Shown here piece by piece: positions 25,481-35,100 of a stretch of 64,000 bases of DNA (its first letter is position 1; each line of letters begins with the position of its first letter). The DNA comes from Bacteroidota bacterium. GTDB taxonomy: Bacteria; Bacteroidota; Bacteroidia; J057; JADKCL01. The notes under the pieces are model-generated. The model was not told the DNA's origin and did not search any database. It worked only from the letters and a program-made list of their open reading frames with translations. Made by a program: the position numbers and the translations under genes. Where the stretch lies: contig JADKCL010000068.1 in the NCBI GenBank assembly GCA_016718825.1, positions 1 to 64,000 on the forward strand, written 5' to 3'.

Positions 25481-28400
25481 TGCCACACATGCTTCAGCTT
25501 ACGTTACGGTGTTTTCACCGTCGAAAAGCTCATCGCCGAGGCCCTCGACAAGGGCCACGACACCCTCGCTGTGACCGATATCAACAACACTTCGGCCGCC
25601 TTGGATTTTGTGATGAAAGCGCGCGAAAAAGGGCTGCGCCCTGTCGTCGGAATCGAATTCAGAACCGACAATCATCTGAATTACATCGGATTGGCCCGCA
25701 ATGCGAATGGCTTTTTTCAGCTCAACACCTTCCTCTCCGAGCATCTGCACCGCGCAGCATTGGCCGAACCGGGCCAAAATGGCATGCAAAGTGACAAACG
25801 CAAAGTTGCGATGCGCGCCGAACACAGTGGCCCCACCGAGCGCAGCGACGAATTGATCCCGGACGGTCCGGGTTCGGTATTGCTGAGCAACCTCCGCAAC
25901 TTGAATTTCCCCCAGCGCGCCCCGCAATTGCCCGACACTTTTTCATTTACCCGTTTGAAAATTGTCCGGCCCCGAGGACCTGCGTGAAAATGAATTCGTA
26001 GGGATCAAACCCGCCCAGCTCAACCGCCTTTTTTCATCGCCGCTCAAGCACCATCCGCAGAAGCTGCTCACTTTTTTGCCCGTCACCTTCCCCAATCGCG
26101 TGGGCTACAATACCCATCGCCTGCTCAGGGCCATCGACCGCAACATTCTCCTGAGCCGTCAAGACCCCGCCGACGTGGCCGCTGCCGACGAAATGATGTA
26201 CAGCATGACCGACTTTTTGGGATTCTACAAAGACCATTCCTACATGGTCACCAACACGATGCGCCTGCTCGAGCAATGCGGATTCGAAATGACGTTCGAT
26301 CGGCCCAAAAACAAGCTCCATTTCACGGGTTCAAAGAGCGATGACCGCCACCTGCTCGAAAAATTGGCTTACGACGGCCTGCATTACCGCTACGGATCCG
26401 GCAATAAGAAGGCGCGGGAACGTGTTGAGAATGAGCTGCAAGTGATTGACAGGTTGGGATTCAGCGCGTATTTTCTCATTACTTGGGACTTCATCCGCTA
26501 CGGACAATTGCGCGGCTTTTTCCATGTCGGCCGCGGTTCGGGAGCCAACAGCATCGTCGCTTATTGCATGGGAATTACGGACGTCGATCCGATTGACCTG
26601 GACCTTTATTTCGAACGCTTTCTCAATCCGCACCGCACATCGCCGCCGGATTTTGACATTGACTTCAGTTGGACCGACCGCGACGAAGTGATTGATTATG
26701 TATTCAAGCGCTACGGCCATGCCCATACTTCGCTGATGGCCACCTACAATACCTTCAAGGGGCGCTCCATTTTGCGGGAATTGGGGAAGGTTTTTGGTTT
26801 GCCCAAGGAGGAAATCGACCATTTGGTGGCCAACCGGCATTCTCCGAATCTCGACGACCGCATCGTGCAACACATCTACCGTTATGGCCGCGAATTGGAG
26901 GGCCTTCCCAATCACCTCGGCATCCACCCCGGCGGGATTTTGATCACCGAGGATCCTGTGCATTGTTTCAGCGCGACCTCGGTGCCGCCCAAGGGCTTCC
27001 CGATCGTGCAATTTGATATGTTTGTGGCCGAAGAAGCGGGACTCTATAAATATGATGTCCTGAGTCAGCGGGGATTGGGGCATATCAAAACCTCGGCCGA
27101 AGTCGTGCGGCAAAATCGCGGCATCTCCGTCGATGTACACGATGTCAAGGCCTTCAAAAAGGATCCGAAGATTGCGGAGTTGCTGCGCACAGGCAAAACC
27201 ATCGGCTGTTTTTACGTCGAATCGCCCGCCATGCGTCAGTTGCTCAGGAAGTTGCGTTGCGACGACTATGTCATCCTCGTTGCGGCAAGTTCGGTAATCA
27301 GACCGGGTGTCGCCAAAAGCGGGATGATGCGGCAATACATTGAGCGGCATTTGATTACAACACGCGGAACGGCCGTGCGGAAAACCGGAGCGAGCAAGAA
27401 CGGTGCGAGCAGTGGTTTGAGCGGAAACGGTTTGGGCAAGTTTGAGTTCCAGTGTGAGTTCGAGTGTGAGTGAGGAGGAGCTGCGCCTAAAGGCTTCGCA
27501 CACTCACACTGTTGCTCACACTTCGCCGCAGGCGACCGAGGAGGAGCTGCGCCTAAAGGCTTCGCAATGGTACCTCCACCCCAGCATGGCCGATTATCTG
27601 GGCGAAACTTATGGCGTAATGGTCTATCAGGAGGATGTGATCAAGGTCGCGCATTATTTTGGCGGGGTTGATTTGGGTGAAGCCGACATTCTGCGCCGTG
27701 CCATGAGCGGCAAATACCGCTCGGCCAACCAATTCAACTTGTTGCGGGAGAAATTCTTTGCGAATTGCACGGGAAAGGGCATTTCCGAATTTCTGACAGG
27801 TGAGGTTTGGCGGCAGATGGAAAGCTTTTCCGGCTATTCGTTTTGCAAGGCCCACAGTGCGAGTTATGCCGTCGAAAGCTACCAAAGCCTGTTTTTCAAG
27901 GCCCATTATCCGCTGGAATTTATGGTCGGGGTGATCAATAACTTCGGCGGATTTTACCGCACGGAGGTGTATTTGCACGAGGCGCGGATGGCGGGGGCAA
28001 ATGTGCTTGCGCCTTGCGTGAACCATTCGACGTTCATGACCCGCATCGACGGGCAAAATTTGTGGATGGGATTTGTGCACATGGCGGGCTTGTCGCGGGA
28101 TATTGCGGAGGAATTGTGTGCATCAAGGCAGGAGAATGGACCTTTTTTGCACCTCGCCGACCTCTTGCGGCGCGTTCCCATGGGCTTGGAGCAAATCACG
28201 CTGCTCATTCGCATCGGCGCGTTGCGATTTACGGGCAGAAGCAAGAAAAAGCTGCTCTGGGAGGCGAATATGCATTTCGCCAAGGCCCCCGAACACAAGC
28301 AGAAGACCACTTTGTTTGCGATCGAAACCAAGGAATGGGCTTTGCCCGACCTGCCCGATGACCCTGTCGAGGATGCCTACGACCAAATCGAAATCCTGGG

Positions 28401-28773
28401 TTTTCCGATTTGTTCCCCTTTCGAAATGCTCAGCGAAAAAATGCGTTCCGACGAAGTATTTGCCGCCGACTTGGAGGGCCGCAATGGAACCACAGTGCGC
28501 CATGGACAAAGGGTGACCATTACCGGCTATCTCATCAGCACCAAACAAGTGCGTACGAGCAAGGGCGATATGATGGGATTTGTGGATTTTATCGACGTAA
28601 AAGGTGACTGTTTTGATGCCACGATGTTCCCCGACACCTTTATGAAATACCCGATTCTCGGAATCGGCGTCTACCGCATGACCGGCAAAGTCAGCGACGA
28701 TTTTGGGGTGGCCACACTGGAAGTGGAGGAAATCAGAAGAATGGGCTACTTAGGCGACCCGAGAAGAGTGTGA
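25421..28773 (+). pseudogene. PHP/DnaE-type DNA polymerase III alpha subunit (error-prone class), broken by shifts and repeat insertions
   Basis: Three frames join into one DnaE. The first (to about 25935) has the PHP domain from NCHTCFSLRYGVFTVEKL to LNTFLSEHLH, then about 50 foreign-looking residues. The second (25962-27473) has GPEDLRENEFVG, VGRGSGANSIVAYCMG and the catalytic PDFDIDF (26646-26666). The third (about 27567-28773) has YGVMVYQEDVIKVAHYF, the helix-hairpin-helix region and the OB fold. Between the second and third parts, 27357-27566 is repeat DNA with a 10-bp inverted repeat and a 29-bp direct repeat, and the frame changes there. The nearest in-frame start (GTG 25421) lies inside a dispersed repeat. 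This class works with Y-family polymerases in SOS mutagenesis; a neighbour is dinB. Confidence 0.85.
27463..27566 (+). repeat. Repeat insertion inside dnaE: inverted repeat plus 66-bp tandem duplication
   Basis: AGTGTGAGTG (27463-27472) and CACTCACACT (27501-27510) are perfect inverted repeats. A 29-bp segment ending in AAAGGCTTCGCA occurs identically at 27472-27500 and 27538-27566, offset by 66 bp (22 codons), so the third frame reads EEELRLKAS twice. GTGTGAGTG heptad-like units precede it and reappear at 28766 after the gene and at 55120. Confidence 0.85.
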
Positions 28774-28830
28774 GTGGGAGCGTCAATGAACAGCGTGAGT
28801 AGGAGCGTGAGAGCGAGAAAATGCGGTACA
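28766..28830 (+). repeat. GTGAGTG-type degenerate repeat at the dnaE stop codon
   Basis: From the stop codon TGA (inside GTGTGAGTG) run the units GTGAGTGGGAGCGT, GTGAGTAGGAGCGTGAGAGCG. The pattern matches the heptads seen inside dnaE and at 55120. The hairpin repeat copy 2 follows directly. Confidence 0.6.
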
Positions 28831-28877
28831 AGCGTCGTTGGCGCTACCCAAAGCGCGATTTGAGCGCCAATGACGCT
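28831..28877. repeat. Dispersed long-stem hairpin repeat, copy 2
   Basis: AGCGTC-G-TTGGCGCT (28831-28845) pairs fully with AGCGCCAA-T-GACGCT (28863-28877), counting one G-T pair, giving a 15-bp stem and a 17-nt loop. Sequence and structure match copy 1 at 2009-2053 with a C-G to T-A compensating change. Confidence 0.7.
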
Positions 28878-28930
28878 ATTTTCTCAGCTGCAATAGAGGG
28901 AATCTGATTAGAAGGGCATCTCCAAATCCC

Positions 28931-29347
28931 TCACCAATGCGAGCCGCCGCCTTTGCGGGCTTCACTGCCAACGCCTTTGAAGACAAGTCCCAATTCGTTG
29001 ACGGTGAGTGCTTTGCCGACGGTCGGTACGCCCGTATGGACGAATTTTGCGATTTGGGCATCCTGCAATTTCCATTCTTGCACGACCGCGCCTTTTTCGT
29101 TGAGCTGCTGGATTTGAACCGTGCCGGGCAAGGCGGCATTGGCTTTCGCAGCTTTGATGCTATCCAGCACTTCATTGTTGCACAAAACCGAACCGCTGCG
29201 GAAGGTCACATTGGGGAAGCCGGGCTTTGGCGGGTTGCCGGATCGCGGTGCAGTGATCAGGTACTCAGCCGTCAAGCCGCTGACTTCCGAGAAACTCAGC
29301 GCCATGTTGCGCCCGACGAATGTGACTTTGTATGAAAATTCCGCCAT
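28931..29347 (-). CDS. Phage-type tail tube protein (T4 gp19-like), orphan
   Basis: The 138-aa product starts at MAEFSYKVTFVGRNMALSFSEVSGL; an in-frame start at 29494 adds 49 unlikely residues. The order FSEVSGL, then YLITAPRSGN and FPNVTFRSGSVLCNNEVLDSIK, then VQIQQLNEKGAVVQEWKLQDAQIAKF and ALTVNELGLVFKGV is the tail-tube fold of gp19/PF06841 proteins, shared by contractile phages, extracellular injection systems and Hcp-like tubes. No sheath, baseplate, spike or ATPase gene is within the window. It is convergent with dnaE and separated from it by repeats. Confidence 0.72.
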   Translation of the reverse strand: MAEFSYKVTFVGRNMALSFSEVSGLTAEYLITAPRSGNPPKPGFPNVTFRSGSVLCNNEVLDSIKAAKANAALPGTVQIQQLNEKGAVVQEWKLQDAQIAKFVHTGVPTVGKALTVNELGLVFKGVGSEARKGGGSHW

Positions 29348-29519
29348 GATGTTGCTAATTTTGAAAGTGCCTCGTGAAAAATGCAGATCAAGATTCCTAC
29401 CAAGATAGCCAATCCATCCGGACTTGGAAAATGCAAACGGAATATTCAACCCGTCGTTGCGATCCTCTTGCATCATCCCGTATTCAGGTTCCAATTAGTT
29501 AGGCTGAAACCTGCGGCGA

Positions 29520-29690
29520 TTCTCCATTAGCTTCGCTGATTACTCATTGGCGTTCCTTTTTCAAAGGCATTGCTTGCGCGAACTACGTCCAAGAGACACC
29601 GTTTCGTGATGTGCTTCGCAGTTGCTTCGCAATTGGCTGCGCCGATCTTCGATTCTCAATTCTCAATTCTCCATTCCCTTCGTATCTTCA
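29520..29690 (+). repeat. Composite repeat with 19-bp box and TTCTCAA heptads, upstream of a membrane-protein gene
   Basis: TCTCCATTAGCTTCGCTGAT (29520-29539) resembles 51866-51885. CGTGATGTGCTTCGCAGTT at 29605-29623 is identical to 25415-25433. GATTCTCAATTCTCAATTCT (29651-29670) is a 7-bp periodic run ending in CCATTCCC. TATCTTCA at 29683-29690 could serve as a -7 box (TAnnTTTG-like), 15 bp before the start at 29706. The 358 bp between 29347 and 29706 hold nothing else. Confidence 0.75.
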
Positions 29691-29705
29691 CCCAAAAGGA
29701 ATCAA

Positions 29706-30503
29706 ATGCAAAAGAAAGCTTGGATCATCCCCATTGTCATTTCCGTTGGTTTGCTGGGCTACGGGATTTTTGCGATCACGCAAAACCCCAACGATGCATT
29801 TTGGCTACCGATCGGCATTACATCGCTGACATTTTCCATTCTTTGGGTAACCATTTTCGGGCCGATGTTGCGCAACCGTCGGATTTTGAAAACTGGCGAA
29901 TCGGCCTCTGCGCGGGTATTGCAAATGTTTGAAACAGGCGTGACGGTCAATGACAGTCCCATGGTTAAACTTGAAGTCGAAGTCACGCCACAGCGCGGCT
30001 CGACCTATGTCACCACGACACGCGTACTCGTTTCGCGCTTGAATCCCATGATGTATGGCCCCGGTACCATCGTTGCGGTCAAAATTGATCCGAGGGATTC
30101 CATGCAGATCGTGATTGACCCCCAAGCAACAGCCATGGGTATCGCCGGTGGCGCGAGCGGATTTTCCGGACAGCATGTCGATAGCAGACGCAACGAAGCC
30201 ATGTCTGAATTGATCGCAGAGGCCAATAAGATCCGCACCGAAGTGCTCGATTCGCCAACTTCCAAAAGCGCAGTCGGCACCATCGTGAGTTCATGGCCTT
30301 TGGATGTGACCGTGAACAATGATGCTGTCGGGATGGAGTTCTTGGTCGAAGTCGAAATTCCTGGAGAACTCCCCTTCAAGACAGAAATCAAAGGCGTGGT
30401 GGCGTCCAACAACCTGGCCAAATACAGCATTGGCCGGAGAGTGACGTTGAAATACGATCCCGCAGATCCCAAAAACCGCATCACCATCAACGGTGTGGTG
30501 TGA
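29706..30503 (+). CDS. Membrane-anchored hypothetical protein, two TM segments
   Basis: The 265-aa product begins MQKKAWIIPIVISVGLLGYGIFAI (TM1), then WLPIGITSLTFSILWVTIFGPML (TM2, about 35-57). The remainder is cytoplasmic or periplasmic and contains two similar OB/DUF3592-like halves: ASARVLQMFETGVTVNDSPMVKLEVEVTP to VAVKIDPRDSMQIVID (60-140), and SAVGTIVSSWPLDVTVNNDAVGMEFLVEVEIPG to VTLKYDPADPKNRITING (183-265). The repeated phrase DP(R/A)DxxxIxI ends both. Function unknown. Confidence 0.75.
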   Translation: MQKKAWIIPIVISVGLLGYGIFAITQNPNDAFWLPIGITSLTFSILWVTIFGPMLRNRRILKTGESASARVLQMFETGVTVNDSPMVKLEVEVTPQRGSTYVTTTRVLVSRLNPMMYGPGTIVAVKIDPRDSMQIVIDPQATAMGIAGGASGFSGQHVDSRRNEAMSELIAEANKIRTEVLDSPTSKSAVGTIVSSWPLDVTVNNDAVGMEFLVEVEIPGELPFKTEIKGVVASNNLAKYSIGRRVTLKYDPADPKNRITINGVV

Positions 30504-30565
30504 TCCGGCAGGGAAGAATTTGTTTCACTGAGTCCAACGCATCAGCGCCACGATCCTTCGTCCAC

Positions 30566-30606
30566 AAAAAAAGCGGGACCACTTTGAAAGGTAGCCCCGC
30601 TTTTCA
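30566..30606. terminator. Bidirectional terminator between convergent genes
   Basis: AAAAAAGCGGG pairs with CCCGCTTTT (30568-30578 and 30596-30605) around a loop of about 17 nt, with A and T runs on both sides. It lies between the membrane-protein gene and the convergent T9SS cargo gene, serving both. Confidence 0.85.
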
Positions 30607-30622
30607 AGCAATACAAAACGAA

Positions 30623-31825
30623 TTAGTTGGCCACAACCATTTTGCGGGTGGTGGACTTCTCTCCGTTTTGGATGTGGATGAAGTAGATGCCTTGACCTGC
30701 ATCACCGAGATCGATCTCGGTCATCGGCTGTGCACTTGGGTTCACCTCGATTTTGCGAATTTCCTGTCCGACAGCATTGCGCACCGTAATGGTCGATGCT
30801 GCAGCAGTATTGTCGGTCAATTGGACGGTGAATTTTCCTTGGCTCGGATTTGGGAACACTTTCACGCCCGAAATGCCTTCTTCAAAACGAAGGGCGATAT
30901 CGGCCAATTCGTAGGAGAACAGCACGTTGTTGGGTGTGCCCTGAATCATGCCGCCGATCGAAAACTGACCACTGACGAGTTGATCGGTGATGAAAAGACC
31001 ACCTGCCAAGCCGCTTGTGAGGCCATTGGTTCCGGAAAAATCGGTAAATACATCGTGGCTTGCCAGCCCGTACGTGGCGCCGGTCGCAAGGGTAATGCGT
31101 TCGATTTGCGTGGTGTTGGCACCGCTTTGGTCAAAGATCCAAAGATATGGGCCACCGGCGGTAAAGCCATCATAGGCAGAACCATACATGCCGAGTAGAC
31201 CGTGCGTGGCGGCAGGAATACTGCTCAGCACTGCTCCAGACATGCTGATGGCATCCACGTCCGTACCAAAGTTGCCGACCCAAAATCCGCCGTTGCCGCC
31301 GTCAAGGGTGGCGTCATAAGAGCAATGACGCACGTTGTTTACGCTGCCAGAGTTGATGTGAGGAGGAGCCAACAGCCTGGTTACAGGATCGATTCGGTAG
31401 ATCGTCGTCGTATTGGTTCCGGCATAAATGTAGGTGCCGTCAAATGCCAACGAACGCACGCCGGTCAAGCCGGCGATGGTGAACTTCTGCTGAAATACCC
31501 CGGCGGCATCCCAGAGGAGCAAGGTGTCGGATGCCCATTTAGAGGTCCAGAATTCACCTGCAGTGATTTGACTGTTTTTTACAAAATGTGCACCTGCCAT
31601 TCCTACGCTGCTCGTTGGCGCGGTAGCATTGACGTCCAACTGAATCGACCACTGCGCATCAGGCTGTGCGAAGGGCTCATTGGTAGGGCCTGCATAGTCA
31701 GGGTTGGCCTCTGCTGCGTGATTTCCTTGCGCTTGAAGGCCAAGGTTTGCCGACGCCGTCAGGACGAATGCAAGTCCGAAGTTCCTAAGCAAACGCCCCA
31801 ATTTGGCATTGTAAACTGTTTTCAT
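30623..31825 (-). CDS. T9SS-exported protein with beta-propeller-like repeats
   Basis: The 400-aa product starts at MKTVYNAKLGRLLRNFGLAFVLTASANLGLQAQ (long signal peptide); 33 residues upstream are discarded. Residues about 60-300 read like a propeller (GVRSLAFDGTYIYAGTNTTTIYRIDP, GFWVGNFGTDVDAISMSG, GPYLWIFDQSGANTTQIERI). The last 80 residues are a T9SS type A sorting domain (VKVFPNPSQGKFTVQL, GQGIYFIHIQNGEKSTTRKMVV). Surface-exposed or released; substrate unknown. A 12-bp perfect palindrome lies 74 bp upstream of its start. Confidence 0.85.
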   Translation of the reverse strand: MKTVYNAKLGRLLRNFGLAFVLTASANLGLQAQGNHAAEANPDYAGPTNEPFAQPDAQWSIQLDVNATAPTSSVGMAGAHFVKNSQITAGEFWTSKWASDTLLLWDAAGVFQQKFTIAGLTGVRSLAFDGTYIYAGTNTTTIYRIDPVTRLLAPPHINSGSVNNVRHCSYDATLDGGNGGFWVGNFGTDVDAISMSGAVLSSIPAATHGLLGMYGSAYDGFTAGGPYLWIFDQSGANTTQIERITLATGATYGLASHDVFTDFSGTNGLTSGLAGGLFITDQLVSGQFSIGGMIQGTPNNVLFSYELADIALRFEEGISGVKVFPNPSQGKFTVQLTDNTAAASTITVRNAVGQEIRKIEVNPSAQPMTEIDLGDAGQGIYFIHIQNGEKSTTRKMVVAN

Positions 31826-31898
31826 AAAACAAATTTCATTGATAAGGTGGTAAAAGCGGTAATGGGAGCAAGGTACGGAAATTGTTGACGTGGCAAAC

Positions 31899-31910
31899 TG
31901 ACTATAGTCA
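31899..31910. promoter_or_regulatory. Perfect 12-bp palindrome upstream of a T9SS cargo gene
   Basis: TGACTATAGTCA reads the same on both strands. It is centred 79 bp before the minus-strand gene starting at 31825 and fits a dimeric regulator site or a methyltransferase target. No second copy was spotted in the window by eye. Confidence 0.35.
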
Positions 31911-32110
31911 CGTAATCGCAGCAACGGGAGACCTTTTGATGTTCCATTACTTGGCGCTTTCTCCGCAAAAATGGGTTGTTCATGGAGAAAAGGGCCTTGC
32001 TCGTTGCCTTGAGGCGGATTTGTTCCGATGATATTTCAAAGAGCCGCCTGGTTTAGTCAACCTCAATTCAAAAACCTTTACGTACTTATCATTCGCACTC
32101 AAACCTGCAC

Positions 32111-35100
32111 CTACTGTACCACTAACCTGAACAACTTGCGTTGTCCGGTCTCGGAAGTCACTTGGACCATGTAGGTGCCAGCAGATAAGGCTTTGATGTC
32201 GAAGGCCACCTCGCTTGCCAAACCAGATAGGGCCCGACTAAAGATGTGCCTGCCATACATGTCTTGGATGTCCAAGGTGATGGCGCCACCAATCGGTGTC
32301 ATGGTGAGTAACCTGAATTCGTTTCTCGTGGGGTTAGGGAAAATCGTGAGTTCCTCCCAATCGCCCATGTGGTCTGCAATGCCGACGATCGTGATATTGG
32401 TCGTATCACTCACGCCACTGCAACCATTGGTGTCGGTGACTTGGAGGCTGTAGCTGCCCGATACCGTTGGGGTGAAGGAATTCGCGGTGGCGCCAAGGAT
32501 CGTGTTGCCGTTGAGGAGCCACTGGTAGGTGGTCCAAGTGAGCACAGCGGTCAATGTATTGCCGGCCTGTGAGACCATCGGGTTGAGGGCTGGAAATGCA
32601 GCTACTGTTACCGTGCTGGTGAAAAAACAGCCTGCAGCATCTGAGATCGTAAGCGTGTAATTTCCTGCCGCAACATTGAATAGATCTTCAGTGGTATCGC
32701 CATTGCTCCAAAGGTAACCATACGGCTGGCAACTGTTTCCTCCTTGCGGGGTAATGTCGATTTCGCCAGTTGGATTTGTAAAGCAGCTCATCCAAGTGTT
32801 GGCTCCGGCCTGCAAAGTGGATGGCGTTGTCAAATTGACGGTTTGGACACTTGTGCCACCTGCGGCATCGGTAATGGTCACCGTCACCGTCCCCGGCCCC
32901 AAACCCGTTGCCGTACTTGTCGTCGCGCCTGTACTCCACAGGTAAGTATAGCCGGGGCATCCGCCAATGCCTGTCGCATGTGCAACACCATCGTTGGCAC
33001 CTGCGCAAGAGATGTTGTAGCCGCATTGGGCGGTGTCTGCCTGAATGCTCCCGGTGACCGCTGCCGCCACGACGTGGACTATCGCTGAGCAAGAGCTGCT
33101 GTTGCCAGTAGCGTCAGTGACGATGAGCGTTACCGTATTGGGACCGACTTGGGAACAAGAAAAGCTGGTCTGACTGAGGCTGGTGCTGGATATTGCACAA
33201 TCGTCAGTGCTGCCATTGTTGACTGCTGCAGCCGTGGTGGCACCATTGCCAGAAGAGTCGAGATTGACGGTAACAGCTTGGCAGATTGCGGTAGGTGCGG
33301 TGGTGTCGGCAATCTGGGTGCCTTGGATTGCAAAATCATAGCTGCCTTCATCTACATCGTCCGAAGATACGGTAATGGTTGCGGTGCGAATGCCTAATGC
33401 TGAAGGGGTAAATCGAATCGAGAAGTTTGCGCTCGCGTTGCTGGCGATGCTGCTGGGCAGTGGAACGATGAGCCCAAAGTCACTGGCATGTGGACCAGTG
33501 ATGTTGGTGCTGCTGATATTCAGCACATTGTTACTTAAATTTTGAACGGTAAAGGTGCGCGTTGCAAATGGCGTGCAGGTCAAAATGTCTCCAAAATCCG
33601 TGGAGTCACTCAAGCTCGGGCTGTTGTCGCCATCAAGGATGCTGATGTTATTCCCCAAAATATTGATCTCTGGGCCTAAAATGGGAAATTCATCGGCACC
33701 GATATTGGGGGCAAGTGTGTTTCTCGTTTCCCCATCGATATCGTACGGCACTGCGGGCAGATAGGCGCCCCCATTGGTGATGCCAGGATTAGAACCTTGA
33801 AGGAGGTGAAGGTCGGGTGGACTGTTGAGGAACACTGGGACCGCTGTAATCGAATTCGCATTTCCCCCAAATCCTATTTGCGTCGCTGCAAGATCCACAT
33901 AGTTGGTACTGTTTTTGCGTGCAAGATTGGGTCCCAAGGTTGAAAGACAATTGTTGTCCATGGTGCCGAATGCAGGAGGAACGGGGGAAAAGGAGTATAA
34001 GGCATACCGCTGTGCACCAACTGTTTGCGTGGATACAATGATATTGTTGTGAATGTTTACGGGCTGAGAACCAAAGGTAGTGAAATTCCAAATTCCCGCA
34101 GAATTGGAAGTTGGCGACGTCTGATTCGTATTCATTAAGATGGTATTGTGCACAATGTCGGCGCTTCTTCCGCCATAACTACAAATTCCATAGCTATTGT
34201 CCTGATAGCCCATTGTGGTCTTTCCAAAGCAGGTAATGTCGGAAATAAAATTGTTGGCAATGACAAAATTTGGCACGTCAAGATTGTTATTTACAAGTAT
34301 TCCGATTGCTCCAGGTCCATTGACTTGGGTACTTTTAATACCACTGATGCGATTGCGTTCAATACGCGTATTCATCATTCTCCCATTGATGTCGATACCT
34401 TTCGGTGGATAGGATGTTGGGCCTCCGATATTGAAGATGTTATTGTCGGTGACAAGACCTCCATCTAGATCATACACATTGATGCCTGTGCCTGAGATCG
34501 ATTCAGCCAAATTGGTCGAACCGATTTGATTTCTTGTGATCACCACGCCTGGGTTGCCAATATTGATTTGGCCAGTAGTGACCCCAAACTGTGCAGCAAA
34601 CAAATGGTTGTTTTCAATGACGGTATTGATGTGCCGTCCCCCTAGACTTCCAACGTAGATTCCCGAACTCACAATGCATACCCTAGAGGTGGTTGGACTA
34701 CTTCCTCTGACGGTGCAGTTTTTGATCGTAATATGGTCAGTACCGTCCACGGGTTCAGGAGATGAAAGCCAAATGACAGCATTGGACAGGCCAGTACTGT
34801 TATTGCGGACGGTAAGGTCGCGGGTACTGCCATTGGGAGAATTGCTACCATCTAGCGTGACATATCTGGCCAAGTGGAATCTGAGGATGGCTTGCGCGTT
34901 GCTTCCTACAATACTCGGAGACACCCCTGTCGCGGGCTTAATCGTGAGCGTGTTCATCGTACTTGCATCCACATTGTTTAGAACGGTTATGGGGAAAGTT
35001 TCTGCAGGATAGCTCGCATCAATGAGGCTGAATAGGATGGGCCCGTTAAGACAACTGATATTGTAACGATTCACTGCCGCTGTGAGCGTCGTAAAATCTC

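Noticed and set aside
25500..27503. Long minus-strand frames (25499-25927, 26331-27503) opposite dnaE
   Set aside because: DnaE motifs are unmistakable on the plus strand; GC-rich codons leave the reverse frame open by chance.
32144..33397. Several plus-strand frames across the giant protein
   Set aside because: They are complement shadows of Ser/Thr/Gly-rich coding; none has a start context or domain.
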